Counted from the stretch's first letter, positions 23,401-32,673 are shown. The stretch: DNA of 64,000 nt from Brasenia schreberi (GCA_036023115.1 JAYKKT010000055.1:10422501-10486500); one strand, 5' to 3'. The notes: generated from the letters alone by a model not told the origin. Made by a program: numbers and translations.

Positions 23401-26400
23401 TAATTGAAAAAGGAATTCCATATTTTGAAGGAATACATGACATCCTTAGAAAAACAACTTTCATAAGTGAAAAAAATACATTTACACATTGTAATCAAGA
23501 TTATTAAGTAAATAATATTCATCTTCTCCTTACTGGAGATCAGTGTTGTCTGACGCGTATCGTATCGCGTATCGCTGGGCTCCACGATACGGGCGTATCG
23601 TATCATACTTTAATATTAAAATAATATAAAAATTATTTAAAAAATAAAAAAAATTAGTAAAAATCCAAAAAAAATCTGGAAAAATCTGATAATTGCTTTA
23701 AATTCATATAATGCAAAGTTTAGCACAGATTGAACATTCAACATTGAACAATTGCATCCAAAATTACATATTTTGAAGCAAAAAATGAAATACATTTACA
23801 TTTTACATATTGTAAATTTGAATCCAAAATGAAAATTTAAATTTAATTTTACAATTGCATCCAAAATTAATTTGAATCTTCTACTTGATAAAGATTCAAA
23901 GTTTCTCATCACCTTCTGCTTTAAAATGAAAATCTTCATCTCCTTCGTGATGTTGTTGCACTTCAAATTAATTCATGCAATGTCTTCTTTGGTTAGGAGT
24001 GCATTTTCTTCGTTATCTTCCATAATCCACTCATCTAATATATCAAAATTAACAAATTGCTATCTTTGTACATGTAGTTGTCATATTTTCTAATTTTCAT
24101 ATGTGAGCAAAACAATGAGCTCAATTTCTTTGATTATTAACTCTATGATACCTCATTGATGTGATATTATTACTTGATGATATCCCTTTTTTTCTTATTA
24201 GAGACTAGCTTTTTAACTAATGCTTGAGCTTCATTTCTCACTTCACAGACTGAGTTAAGCCTCACACACGTTGATCATGTTCAACTCAATGGAAGTCACG
24301 TAAGGTGAACCCTAAAATAGTAAAGTTGTAAAATGCCCACTCAATGAACCGAGACAACCAAATGTTTTTAATTGTTTGCGATCTCATGAAATTAGAAACT
24401 GCTAGTAGAAATATACCTCAAAGTTGGCAACAGAAAGGAAAATGATTTTGTCATAATTTTTATTTATTCATAAATTATTCTTATTCAATAAATAAAATTA
24501 TAAACCCAAATTACAAGCATAGGGAAGTGAAGAGAGGCCAGAAACTTGCAAAAAAAAATTGAAAAAAAAATTGTTTTTTTTTTGAAAAAAAGTTTTTGAA
24601 TTTTTTAGGTGTATCGCCCGTATTGTACGATACGGCATGATAACCTGTATCTTACGATAAAAGTTACCGTATCGTATCGCACCGTATCGTACGATACGAT
24701 GTGATACGGATAACACTGTTGGAGATCCTCACCACCTTCTGCCTTAAAATCAAAATCAACATTCTCTTTATGATATTATTGATGCACTCCTTCCAAATTA
24801 ATCTATGCAATGTCTTTTTCGGTTAAGAGTGTATTTCCTTCATTATCTTCCATAATCCACTCCTCTAATGTATCAAAATTATCCAAACTTATTACATCAA
24901 ATTGATTTTCTTTCCTATTTAACTTTTTTAATTGCCTGCAAGAAAGAAAGAAAAGTAATTAGTAAATAACATTAACAATTTAAGTAAAATAAAATATTGA
25001 ATTGAATATTTAAGTATTAACTAATACAAGATTACCTCTGTCGGAGCCGTATGTTACAACGGATGAAAACTAAGTCATTAAGCCGCTTATGTTCCAACCT
25101 ATTGTGTTTTTTTGTGTGAATGTATTCAAAGACATTCAAATTTCTTTCACAACCCATTGCACTATAGGTTTGACTCAAAACTATTACTGCAAAATCTTTA
25201 AGGTTTGAGCAATCACTTTCAAATCTATTTCACCAAACATATGATATAAAAAGACAAATATTAGGGACTTAATCCATAATAAGTATAAGATTTAAGAAAC
25301 TTAAATATTAAAATAAATAATTTACCAGAGTGTATAATAGTGTGGTTGTGAATGACTACATGCAAGCCCATCAATTGAAGAGCATTATCATAGATCTCCA
25401 TCTCTCGACGTATAACATCTGCTCTACTTATCATGGACCCAATATGTCTATACAATCAATGATACCTTTTAAAGCTTGCAAAATACCTGAATGCATGGTT
25501 TAGGTAATAAGATGATGCATGAATAAGCTGATGCAATTGTTTATTCAATATGTTATCTATAATGTTTCACACTGGTACATGATCCCCCTTTCTTCCATTA
25601 AAATTACTTTTGATGATTTTTTTGCCTATCCATAGCTTCATAAAGATAACTTATAAATGATTGCTTCTCGCTATCAGCCAATCTCAAAACTTTCACTAAA
25701 AGATATGTAATCCTCAATAGTCTAACACAAGAGTTTCAAAATGTACTCCTAAAGACTGTCTATGAAATTTCATTTAGCTTTTTGTTTCTTTTATTTTGAT
25801 GCAACTCTGCAAATTAGCGCCACTTATATGAGAACATTTTCTTGAAGGCTTGCTTTTGTTTTACAATACTATGTATAAATAAAAAATTTGTTGCAAACCA
25901 AGTTGTAACTGTACGAAGGAGCTTTGCACCATCTGTATATCTCTTCATCATACATAATACAAAAGCATGGTTTAAGATAAATTTGGTGATATCTTGACAA
26001 TACTAAGTTGTTGCCTTTATCTCATCCATCTCACCAATATCCTAAGGATGATATCTAAACAATAGGTTGCACATGATGTCCAATATAAAGTCCCATAAGC
26101 ATTATCTATAATTAATTGGACTACATTCTCTAGCCCAACCTTAGATATTACCTTATCAAACTCTTTCCTTTAGACCTCTGCAGTATGCCTCTTCTCTGAC
26201 ATGTATAGAGATCTAAAAAATATAAGTCCTTTAGGATAATAGACAAAAAAGTTTAATGAAGTTCTTCTTCATTTATGTGTTCATTTATCTACCATAATAA
26301 TACATCTTGTATCCTTCTATGACTCTCTCAAAGTGGAACAATACTCCAGAACTTTAAGAACAATCTTATCTAATAGTTTTCTTCTTAACTTAATCTTATA

Positions 26401-29400
26401 CCCTGGATTAATGTGAGTAATTGCATTTGTCATTGCTTGAAAATGCAAACAATTTACTGCATTAAATGGAATGCATGCATCATAAAACCATCTACCTAGT
26501 GCAAGGTTTGCTTGCTCATGCAATTGTTATGAAGCCATAGCAATATAAATTCCAGGTTGAACACTATTTGTAGTGCTAGGTGGAAAAAATGATTGTTTGC
26601 TAGAGTAAACTCTTCCTATACTCCTTTCTCTTCTACCACTTTCACTTGGAACATCTTCAACAACCCTCCTTCCTCTGGTTGGTGGTTGAAAACTGCTACT
26701 ACCAACCTTTGTCCTACCATTAGAAGGAATGCTAGTAATTAACCAATTCAACAATATCATCCTCTTCCTTAAACATCTCTAAATCATCATTTTATTGTCT
26801 CCTCTCAAATATGAATCTCTAAATCTGCCCGTACAAGGAGCAACTTTTTCCTAGTCCCACAAAACTAATATTTTATCTTCAATATGTTTTCCTCAACTGA
26901 CATACTCCACTGCCATGTTGGATTATCAGACCGAGATTGGGAGTCCCTAACAACCCTTCATGCTATTTCAATTGAACACTTCAATGTAATAAAAAACTTG
27001 AAAATAAAAGTATTTCATAAATCCTCAATCTTCACTTAACACTCAAATAGAGTGTTTCTCACTTCACGAATACAATAAAAATCACATCCACATATTTCAT
27101 AACTTCATATATTATCATTCAAAAATAAAAACACAAGAAACAACAAATATAAAGAAAAAAATTCTGAAAAACTAAAAAAATATACCACAACCCATGTTGG
27201 GAGTCTTGCACAGACGCCGTAGAGCACCTTGGGAGCCTTAAACATCTAGGGATCCACTGGAGAGTACCTTGAGAGCCTTGACCACCTGGGGATCCACCAG
27301 AGAGCACCTTGGGAGCTTTCAAAATATGTTAGAAACCTATAAAAATGCGGGTTTCTGTTCGGCCAGGAACCTTAAACGTCCTTTGTCATATCGTCCATAT
27401 CGTACAACCCGTACTGTATGATAGAGGGTTTGATAAGTGGAACAATGTGATACACAATGGTGTATCATATCATGGAGCTCCACGATACGATACGTATGCC
27501 TGCCACTGTTACCACTGTCAAATACACCAATTTTGATAGAAATAGGCTCTGATATCATGGTAAAACATGATTATTTATTGATTAGGAATCATTTACATAT
27601 ACAACACACTATTTTCTCTTGATAAGGGATAACCCATGGGGCATAGCCTCCCTCTCCTCTTAATCACACTTTGCAGTGAAAAACCCTAATCTGATTGCAT
27701 ATATTTAACTAAAGGTCATAACTTAAAGGATCTTACACTACTACATATTTGACAAATAAAAGAAATAAAGCAAATATAAGATATACGGACAGATCTGGAC
27801 TAATCCACAGGTCCAGACGAGATCCAATATCCCTCAACACATTCATGGTAGGAAATACCATATTTTTTTGTCTGTGGAAAGTGTTTTATCATTTATTGCA
27901 AGTACTTTTTATACTTTCGGAAATTATACGACCAAAGGATATGGCTCGGACCTTTGTGGAATAAAGATGAAAAATAACAAATGGTGGTAATATCTTTTAT
28001 AAAATTGCCATCTTGGATGTGTTGAGTTTTCATGGTTAGAATGTTTTGGTTAATCTGTTCACCATTTACTCTAGGATGTTTAGCTGTAAAAAGAATTTGA
28101 AGATACTCATTTTCTATTGAAACACAATTAAATGATAGGTATTATTAGCACTTGTAAAGCATGGATCGCATCTCGTGAAATATGATCAAATTGCAAACTG
28201 AATGGTTTTTGTTCTAAATTGCTGAGGTTGGTCCCATGGCAGGAGTTCCAAGAATAAGAAAAATAGAAAGACAAACAGTAAATAAATGTGTGTTTCTTCA
28301 CTTCTTAGTAATTATGGTTTTCTTCACATAGTATATCAATCAGCAAACTCTTATGGTCCCTTCTGCTAGTTGAAACTACCGTGCAACCAAAATCTGGTTA
28401 CTGTAGGTTACTGCACGAATTGGAGAGAGTTCAGTGTGAGTTATCAGATGTGTGTTTCTTCACTTTTTTGATATTGTTGGATCTCGCATAACAAATCTGC
28501 ACGTTATCAGTAGATTATTGTGGTCGGTTCTGCCATTTAAAATCATTAGAGATCAGAAATTATTAAAGAAACAACAAGATTCTTTTTCTTTTGGCCCTGC
28601 TGATTGTATATCAATGAACAAACTGAAGAAGAGTTATGTGTAGGATCAGTTTCTCATGAGAATTTAGAGACAAATTGTATTTGATGTGAGTAGGCGGAAT
28701 TTGTTCAATTACAGTATATTGTTTCCTCTCTTTCCCTGATACAACCTACCTTAACCGCCTATACTACTTCTCTTAGGTTGAACAAAAATGACCAATTTCG
28801 TGATGATACGTGCTGGATGTGCCCGATCACCTTTTCCATGAGTTTAACAATTAGTTCCCATGCACTCCCAGCTTCTCTTAAATAATTGTTGCAATAGATG
28901 AGTAAATTCAGAAAATTATAAGAATACATGTCTATTGGTGCAGCACCAAATTCTGATGCCGAAGATCTGATAGATCCATGTACGCCAAGAGGATACTCTC
29001 TTAGTTCAGATGAAGCTTACCCTTCTACAAGTCCCACAACTATGTCTGGCAAGAAGCTATTGAAGGTCAACTCAACGGGGAACTTTTCTGCATGTGTTTC
29101 AGAAGCTTCGATGCTATTGGGAAAGGCAACAGGTAATGTTCCTCATGTCATCTTTCTTTTACTAGTTGCTACTGACACCGAGATGCATTGCATTCATTCT
29201 TGATTACACTAGCAATCCAGATGCACGCATATGCAGGTACTTGGACAAAATTTTCTTTAGCTGCAAAGTGTGAGGCTGAAAATTTTTCATAAAATAAAGA
29301 TGAAGACACTACCAAAATTAAAATCAAGCCTTTTCTCACACTAAGTAGGATATGCTTTACATGGATTCTTGGTCCTTGTTAGCTCGATGTTGTATAACTT

Positions 29401-30429
29401 AACTCCAAAAGAGTGCTATGATGCTTTATTATTTCCTTTCAACATTTTGAGAGGCCTTCATTTTACTCTTTTAAAAGCGTTCACCATTCAAATTCTCACA
29501 CGTTCTCTCTGGAGCTTCACATGGACACCTTGCAAAATAGGTTCATGAAATTCTAAGCGTGTTTGCTTCATGGTTCGCAGGGAAATGCATGAAGCCACCT
29601 TGTAGAACAGGTTCCTTTGTTATTCCTGAACGTCAGGGCAAATATTTCACCATGCAGGATTTCTACTTTACGTCCAAGGTTATCACCGAGCTTTCCCGTC
29701 ATGTGTGTCGTTTTGCTGTTTGGTTTCTTATTTAATCAGTCTTAACACTGTTGTTTTTTCTTCGTGGTGGTTCTTGGGACCATTTTGACAGTTTTTTGGA
29801 CTTGTTCCGAGGGGATCACTGGCGGAGTTGATGGCTACAGGGGAGCACTACTGTGAAGAAGACTGGAGTAAATTGAAACATGAGCATGCCGGCATCAATG
29901 AAGAAGATCTGCTGATGTTCTGTTTCTCTTCGGCATATACCGTTGCTTTGTTGCAGAACGGCTTTGGCGTTCCCATGAATGCCAAGAGGTGTGTGCATTT
30001 ATTCCTTTCAAAACCAGTTCTTCAAGGATTTTCTCTCAAGTATCCACCAGCCTTGGATACTTTATTGGCTTCCTTTTGCTGTTGCATCCTTTTGTGTTCT
30101 ACTGTATCTCATGGTGCCTCTTAAATATATGGCTTTGGACCTTTATGATGTTTCTAAGCAGGATAGGTTTTGCAAATCAAGCAGGCAGTGTGCCTCTTGA
30201 CTGGACTCTGGGAGCATTCATCCTCCAAACAGCCATAGAAGCTGAGCCCGGACCTGGAACCCCGATTTGGACTGCTGGCAGAGATTCTCTTACATTTTTC
30301 TCATTTGTTGTAATATTCTTTCTGGCAATTCTTTTTGTATTTTACATATCGAAGTGTCAGAAACCACAAGTGAAGACTATATATGACTTGGAGAAAGGTC
30401 GGTATATAATTACAAGGATCCCCAGGTGA
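2859..30429 (+). CDS. APY6: Probable apyrase 6-like nucleoside phosphatase (GDA1/CD39 family), eight exons
   Basis: Exons join in frame at 2859-3477, 4488-4600, 16294-16401, 16487-16541, 28944-29132, 29581-29678, 29792-29988 and 30162-30429, giving 548 residues; all introns are GT-AG. The family hydrolyses NTPs/NDPs to NMP, usually as a membrane protein facing the Golgi lumen or cell exterior. A membrane segment lies near residues 48-67 and a second at 504-522, so the catalytic domain is anchored at both ends, as in Arabidopsis APY6 (about 555 residues). Conserved region 3 (GRDEG, 207-211), region 4 (ELGGAS, 237-242) and region 5 (DWTLGA, 473-478) are intact. The C-terminal [12 protein letters not shown] is shared with APY6/7-type proteins. 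Region 1 is unusual: EAESSGSR (90-97) replaces the expected DxGS(S/T)G(S/T)R. Region 2 reads TTGLNR instead of TAG(L/M)R. The start is the first ATG of this frame. Introns 2 and 4 exceed 11 kb through transposon insertion. The assignment is sure; activity is uncertain. Confidence 0.93.
3478..4487 (+). other. Apyrase intron 1
   Basis: This 1.0-kb AT-rich intron starts at GTCCGTG and ends at TGATGCAG. The flanking exons join a split glycine codon so that the region-3 motif GRDEG follows the end of exon 1 directly. Short ORFs inside have no recognisable product. No transposon was recognised. Confidence 0.8.
4777..4925. repeat. AT/GT-rich microsatellite
   Basis: Compound TATA, TATG and TGTG repeats run through this stretch. 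They create spurious ORFs rich in Tyr, Ile, Cys and His in several frames on both strands, which should not be read as proteins. Confidence 0.95.
5118..5373 (-). mobile_element. RTE LINE 3' stub plus shared downstream flank (copy 1)
   Basis: Positions 5238-5373 read, on the minus strand, as the 3' end of the LINE family (CTAGTATGGGAAAAAGGCTCC followed by a GTTGT-rich tail). The 120 bp beyond the tail (5118-5237) also match the sequence beyond the LINE tail at 5838-5960, at roughly 85% by eye. So the two copies share both LINE end and downstream flank. A TA microsatellite (5377-5402) adjoins it. Confidence 0.7.
5377..5402. repeat. (TA)n microsatellite
   Basis: An uninterrupted run of TA dinucleotides adjoins the end of the LINE stub. 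Confidence 0.95.
5435..5715 (+). mobile_element. 5'-truncated RTE LINE with 16-bp target duplication
   Basis: This 281-bp insert carries only the last part of the LINE, ending in the family 3' signature and TTGTTG. It is flanked by an identical 16-bp direct repeat, TAAAGGGGTTTCTTTA, at 5419-5434 and 5716-5731. Heavy 5' truncation with a target duplication of this size is what target-primed reverse transcription produces. Confidence 0.92.
5838..5960 (-). repeat. Flank shared with copy 1 (possible 3' transduction)
   Basis: This segment lies just beyond the 3' tail of LINE A on the minus strand and matches 5118-5237. See the finding on 3' transduction versus local duplication. Confidence 0.55.
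6303..6517 (-). mobile_element. Short non-autonomous LINE derivative (5' head joined to 3' tail)
   Basis: This 215-bp insert is flanked by the 18-bp direct repeat ATCAATTGACCTTAGTTA at 6285-6302 and 6518-6535. On the minus strand it opens with the same 5' terminus as the full-length LINE at 63363 (AACTCCA, then the CCAAG(C/T)CC...AATAAAGG region). It then jumps directly to the LINE 3' end (TAGGGCTATGTG...AAAAGGCTTGG) with a TTG-like tail. All coding sequence is absent. A second copy with the same junction lies at 54123-54297. Confidence 0.85.
7192..7266. repeat. hAT left subterminal repeats
   Basis: Multiple overlapping CGTATCGTAT words follow the left inverted repeat; the same words line the right end. 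Such arrays are probable transposase-binding sites in hAT elements. Confidence 0.8.
7514..10012 (-). pseudogene. hAT transposase (BED finger, DUF659, hAT dimerisation), one premature stop
   Basis: Three minus-strand exons join in frame at 10012-8185, 8100-7896 and 7793-7514; introns are GTACATTG...TTACAG and GTAATG...CGTAG. They give 771 codons including the stop. The only visible lesion is TAG at 9274-9272, codon 247, where the decayed relative at 26.3 kb reads through with an ordinary codon. In order there is a BED zinc finger (CLFCKK...RLKHHLAG), a low-complexity Ser/Arg/Gly stretch, and the DUF659 core ([18 protein letters not shown]; then TDNAANY and [10 protein letters not shown]). The dimerisation domain (CERNWSVFE) is followed by an acidic Glu/Asp-rich tail. 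Aspartates in DGWTD and TDNAANY and the glutamate of CERNW fit the hAT catalytic triad. The start MAGRGGRD is chosen because the longer frame to 10075 crosses a probable splice acceptor (TTTTCAG). It could move only if the stop is misread or edited, or with protein from another copy. Confidence 0.92.
10410..10540. repeat. hAT right subterminal repeats
   Basis: CGATACG and CCGTATCG words occur in both orientations just inside the right inverted repeat, so the strand can fold on itself. They mirror the left subterminal array. Confidence 0.8.
12791..13339. other. Intron DNA, nothing recognised
   Basis: Short ORFs on both strands (for example 12874-13056 and 13083-13337) show no family resemblance. 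No repeat ends were recognised. Confidence 0.4.
13340..15646 (-). mobile_element. Small LTR retrotransposon, probably non-autonomous
   Basis: Two related direct repeats, about 13350-13568 and about 15385-15646, share long blocks such as CTCTCCTAAGAGAGGAATT, AAGGCTTGTCTACA and TTCATTGTATACAAGAGTGC. The left repeat ends TTCTTAACA and is followed by CCCCCCCTGAAACTT (13569-13583). On the minus strand this reads as a polypurine tract right before an LTR starting TGTTAAGAAG. So the element lies on the minus strand, with its 5' LTR at the right. The interior (1.8 kb) has no gag or pol that can be recognised, so a parasitic or deleted copia-like element is likely. The outer LTR ends and target duplication were not fixed. 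Confidence 0.7.
14640..15130. other. Leader-like CT-rich stretch inside the LTR element
   Basis: CCTT repeats (about 14679-14700) and a long CT run (about 14710-14740) are followed by sequence of higher G+C with short open frames. This resembles a plant gene leader and first exon more than a retroelement interior. No product is recognised. It may be captured host sequence or simply element-specific DNA. Confidence 0.3.
15647..16293. other. Remainder of apyrase intron 2
   Basis: Apart from a TG/CA-rich stretch at about 15950-16060, nothing is recognised. The 3' end carries the acceptor TTTGTGCACAG before exon 3. Confidence 0.5.
16883..17172 (-). repeat. copia 3' LTR
   Basis: It matches the LTR at 27558-27839 by eye across most of its length and is followed on the plus strand by CTCCCCCTCAA, the complement of a polypurine tract. 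Confidence 0.8.
17173..17400 (-). repeat. Second, partial LTR plus polypurine tract in tandem
   Basis: The right part of the LTR and the adjacent polypurine tract (minus strand AACTTGAGGAAGAG) occur a second time directly after the first copy, covering about 17205-17385. The blocks GGTTATAACTTAAAGGACTAA and GATCTAGTATCCCTC recur. This is unusual for a simple copia element and implies unequal recombination or a template-switch event. Confidence 0.7.
17863..18069 (-). pseudogene. copia reverse transcriptase / RNase H junction remnant
   Basis: The minus-strand frame contains [20 protein letters not shown], the conserved segment near the end of copia reverse transcriptase (RPDI.YAV...FM). The frame is short and stops on both sides. 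More copia pol continues in other frames up to about 19370. Confidence 0.85.
19002..19241 (-). pseudogene. copia integrase C-terminal remnant
   Basis: The minus-strand frame reads [16 protein letters not shown]...[10 protein letters not shown], matching the copia segment that normally reads FLGYS..QKGYKCYDP...V..DV.F.E between integrase and reverse transcriptase. It lies upstream (on the minus strand) of the reverse-transcriptase remnant, as expected. Confidence 0.85.
19538..21228 (+). mobile_element. 5'-truncated RTE LINE with 18-bp target duplication
   Basis: The insert of 1,691 bp is flanked by TAAGAAAGATTCGAGAAA at 19520-19537 and 21229-21246 (identical, 18 bp) and ends in the family signature plus TTGTTGTTGTT. 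It interrupts copia pol. It carries reverse transcriptase and the C-terminal domain. The only clear frame breaks are a TGA near 19811 and a one-base shift near 20615, so this is one of the better kept copies of the family. Confidence 0.95.
19690..21197 (+). pseudogene. RTE LINE reverse transcriptase and C-terminal domain
   Basis: The first frame (to 20640) shows the fingers region (GPDNIPI..., [20 protein letters not shown]), the catalytic palm motif [11 protein letters not shown] with the FADD tetrad, and an [15 protein letters not shown] motif. The second frame (from 20607) continues from [15 protein letters not shown] to RMRWMSGH-like and [11 protein letters not shown] motifs of the C-terminal region, ending HVADPV. 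The frame changes where CATCCCCAAAAGG stands in place of the CATCTCCCAAAAGG form expected from 60.7 kb, a one-base loss. The endonuclease is missing because of 5' truncation. Confidence 0.92.
21247..23210 (-). other. copia interior, decayed
   Basis: This interval belongs to the copia element by position (between the LINE and the hAT insert). No frame is long; the minus-strand ORF at 22121-22381 has no clear match and could be gag or a protease-region remnant. Confidence 0.5.
22908..23153. repeat. 134-bp tandem duplication
   Basis: The block CTTCGGCAACACAAATCTGC through TCTTAGCATATCAAGGCCCT occurs twice with a 134-bp period (for example at 22920 and 23054). The copies are almost identical, with a handful of substitutions. 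Confidence 0.9.
23541..24718 (-). mobile_element. Non-autonomous hAT deletion derivative (1.18 kb)
   Basis: The left end is CAGTGTTGTCTGACGCGTAT, the same as the near-intact element, and the right end is GATACGGATAACACTG. It is flanked by CTGGAGAT (23533-23540) and TTGGAGAT (24719-24726), an 8-bp duplication with one mismatch. It keeps the terminal zones and part of the acidic-tail exon (about 23880-24060) but lacks the BED, DUF659 and dimerisation regions. It inserted into the acidic-tail coding region of the older copy. Confidence 0.92.
24730..26960 (-). pseudogene. Decayed hAT transposase
   Basis: Minus-strand fragments match the better gene in order. 26317-26523 holds [15 protein letters not shown]...LEYCSTL, the region before DUF659 and across the codon that is a stop in the other copy. 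26527-26760 holds the Ser/Arg linker. 25261-25455 holds [15 protein letters not shown]. Numerous stops and frameshifts rule out function. Confidence 0.85.
27221..27320. repeat. 40-bp tandem repeat, about 2.5 copies
   Basis: AGAGCACCTTGGGAGCCTTA-type units start at 27221, 27261 and 27301 within the right part of the old hAT copy. The single-copy counterpart in the other element is near 10280-10330. Confidence 0.85.
27558..27839 (-). repeat. copia 5' LTR
   Basis: On the minus strand it starts TGTTGAGGGATATTGG and ends next to the primer-binding site at 27557-27545. Confidence 0.8.
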
Positions 30430-31182
30430 CTTCTTTCCTCCTGTGGGCTTTTTCTTTTTCATTAAAAGTATGTCTCACCGAGGTTTGAAAGCCTGTGCAT
30501 CAGAGAATGTGTCATATCTAAAATTGGCAGCAACTCCACGTTGCGGCGGTTAGAAGGATGTGGCTATCTCGGAGTGCACGCTCCCGAGCACCCTTAGGCT
30601 TCCTGTGCGCACCTGACCACTTGCGCATGCGCCTCGCGCTCACACGCCTATTCGGTGCCCCAATGCTGTTCTTTTTCTTATTTCCTTTTTGTCCTTTTCT
30701 CTGGTATTTCGATTGTTCTTCGCTTGTAATAGGTTTCTTTTATTTTTCATTTGTTGGATTGTCATTTGGGCTTGATTGTATTGAATCTATGGTTACTAGG
30801 ATTCAGATCTAATATTGTTTTTTTCCTATTAGGTTCGCATGAGAATTGTCATCTACACATAGCTTCTCACGTTGTAAAAGGGGGATTACACATTCAGACT
30901 GTTTCTCTTCATTGGGATTGGGATTGGAATTGGAATTGAGCGTTTCCTGCATATTCTTCGTTCTTTTCCATTGTTGCTGTGGGTGAGGGAGGTGAGTGGC
31001 GGGTAAGTTGAGCAACCATCGAATGAAGGGAAGAGAATGATCGAGAGTTCATCAGTCATTTGCGAGTTGTGTATTGGTGAGGTTGAGTGAAACTTGGGTG
31101 AAGTGTCATTGTTATCATTGATGTCTTGGCAAACCTTCAACTATACCATTCGTAGTTGCCATTGAGGGATCAGTGACAAAGT
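30430..31182 (+). other. Apyrase 3' flank and candidate LTR
   Basis: The apyrase 3' UTR must begin here. A TG-starting segment (near 30510, TGTCATATCTAAAATTGG) runs to GTGACA near 31175 and is followed by TGGTACCACAGTGTCAG (31183-31199), which vaguely resembles a Met-tRNA primer-binding site. With the gag remnant at 32.7 kb downstream, an LTR here is plausible but unproven; the partner LTR was not found. Confidence 0.3.
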
Positions 31183-31737
31183 GGTACCACAGTGTCAGAA
31201 GTGATGGTTTTAGCAGTGGTAGGTGGATTTCAATTGCTGTCATTTCTATAGAATCAACTGCAGGCTGAATTTTCGTCACATGGATGTGATTTTGTCAGGT
31301 AAACCGTTATGTATTCCTCCATTTTTTGTTCTGACGATAGATTAGTGTTGGGTGGTTTGCTTTGGATGGATCGACCATTGGAAGCAAATTTGGTCTACAA
31401 CACATGAAAAAAATTGAGTATAGGTTTTTGCGGTTTGTTTTGAATCGATTTCAGGAATGATTTAAGTGCTTGTTAGTGGTGTCTAGTGACATGTTGAAGT
31501 CCAATTCAAGGGGATTTTTTGTTGGGTGAAGTTTAAAGTGTTGAAGTCGAGTTGTGATTGTGTTTGCTGTAAATTTTATTGTCTGTACGATTCTACTTGG
31601 TTCTGTTCGTTTCTCTTTTGTCATTGTGTTTGAGATCTTTTTTGGATAAGGAGAAATTCTGCCAAAATTTATCGAGAACTTCGGAGAGTGATGTAACAGT
31701 TTAGGTTTGTAATTACAAAAACATAGTTTCTTGTAAT

Positions 31738-32673
31738 CAGTGTTGTGGGCATGTTCTTGTTCGGGTGTATGGTGTGGGTTCTATAGTGCGACTTAGGTTG
31801 GGTGTGGTTGTGCTGGTGTTGCCAAGGAGTGAGAACCGGTGAAGGGCTGAATTGCAACAGGTTGTTGATGTAGAAAACATACTTTTGTGCTGAAGTTGGA
31901 TGCATTGTTGTTGAAGCCGAAAGCACAAAAAATTGTGAGTTTTTTTTCCCACACTGCAACTGAAGGATTTGTATGAGCATTCTCTGTTGAGGAACACTTG
32001 TGTCGTGTTGATCTGCTGCTACGCAAATTGTGTTGAAGGACCGAACGCAACAGACTGTTGTGCTGCGTTCAACTTGTCATTCCCTATTGTTGCAAGGATT
32101 GAACAGGTGCAGCTGAGACTTGTTGATTGTTATAGAAGTTCTTGTTGCGACCTGGGGTTGATCTATTGTTGTTTGGGCTTATTGTTGCTGTAGAACGTTG
32201 AACGTTAATCAGTGTTGTGGGCATGTTCTTGTTCGGGTGTATGGTGTGGGTTCTATAGTGCGACTTAGGTTGGGTGTGGTTGTGCTGGTGTTGCCAAGGA
32301 GTGAGAACCGGTGAAGGGCTGAATTGCAACAGGTTGTTGATGTAGAAAACATACTTTTGTGCTGAAGTTGGATGCATTGTTGTTGAAGCCGAAAGCACAA
32401 AAAATTGTGAGTTTTTTTTCCCACACTGCAACTGAAGGATTTGTATGAGCATTCTCTGTTGAGGAACACTTGTGTCGTGTTGATCTGCTGCTACGCAAAT
32501 TGTGTTGAAGGACCGAACGCAACAGACTGTTGTGCTGCGTTCAACTTGTCATTCCCTATTGTTGCAAGGATTGAACAGGTGCAGCTGAGACTTGTTGATT
32601 GTTATAGAAGTTCTTGTTGCGACCTGGGGTTGATCTATTGTTGTTTGGGCTTATTGTTGCTGTAGAACGTTGA
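31738..32673. repeat. 472-bp tandem duplication, near-identical
   Basis: The unit beginning ATCAGTGTTGTGGGCATG at 31738 starts again at 32210, and both run to GCTGTAGAACGTTGA. All three pairs of overlapping ORFs in the two copies translate identically, so few or no substitutions separate them. The unit is rich in GTTGTTG and lies just before the gag remnant, as part of the leader of that element. No coding function is inferred. Confidence 0.93.

Larger units (their letters stand above)
23211..27510 (-). mobile_element. Old hAT copy of the same family, eroded
   Basis: The left end TAGTGTTGTTGGA resembles the family terminus CAGTGTTGTC, and the right end is near 27500-27517 in a CGATACGATACG-rich zone. 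The order of sequence between follows the element at 7180-10550 (acidic tail, dimerisation, DUF659, BED finger) but is full of stops and small deletions. It sits inside the copia element and carries the inner copy 23541-24718. Exact termini and target duplication are eroded: CTTGCCAC at 23203-23210 and CCTGCCAC at 27499-27506 are candidates. Confidence 0.8.
16883..27839 (-). mobile_element. Ty1/copia retrotransposon carrying nested LINE and hAT insertions
   Basis: LTRs lie at 16883-17172 and 27558-27839. They share blocks such as TTTATTGATTAGGAATCATTTAC and ACATATTTGACAAATAAAAG and, on the minus strand, both begin TGT(T/C)GAGGGAT. The primer-binding site at 27545-27557 (minus strand TGATATCAGAGCC) fits the initiator-Met tRNA site used by copia elements. 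A polypurine tract (GAGGGGGAG, minus strand) abuts the left LTR. Pol remnants include [18 protein letters not shown] (17863-18069) and [18 protein letters not shown] (19002-19241). Without the passengers (LINE 19538-21228, hAT 23211 to about 27510) about 5 kb remains, the normal copia size. A possible target duplication is CATTA/CATTC. Confidence 0.88.
16542..28943 (+). other. Apyrase intron 4, enlarged by a copia nest
   Basis: The donor is T/GTGAGCC after exon 4 and the acceptor is ATTGGTGCAG before exon 5; joining gives ALKS-S-PNSD in phase. About 11 kb of the 12.4 kb is the copia element at 16883-27839 with its passengers. The flanking parts (16542-16882 and 27840-28943) hold nothing recognisable. 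Confidence 0.85.

Noticed and set aside
31669..32665. Repeated ORFs on both strands that look like a conserved pair of genes
   Set aside because: They are identical only because the DNA is tandemly duplicated; the frames are short, on both strands, and resemble nothing known.
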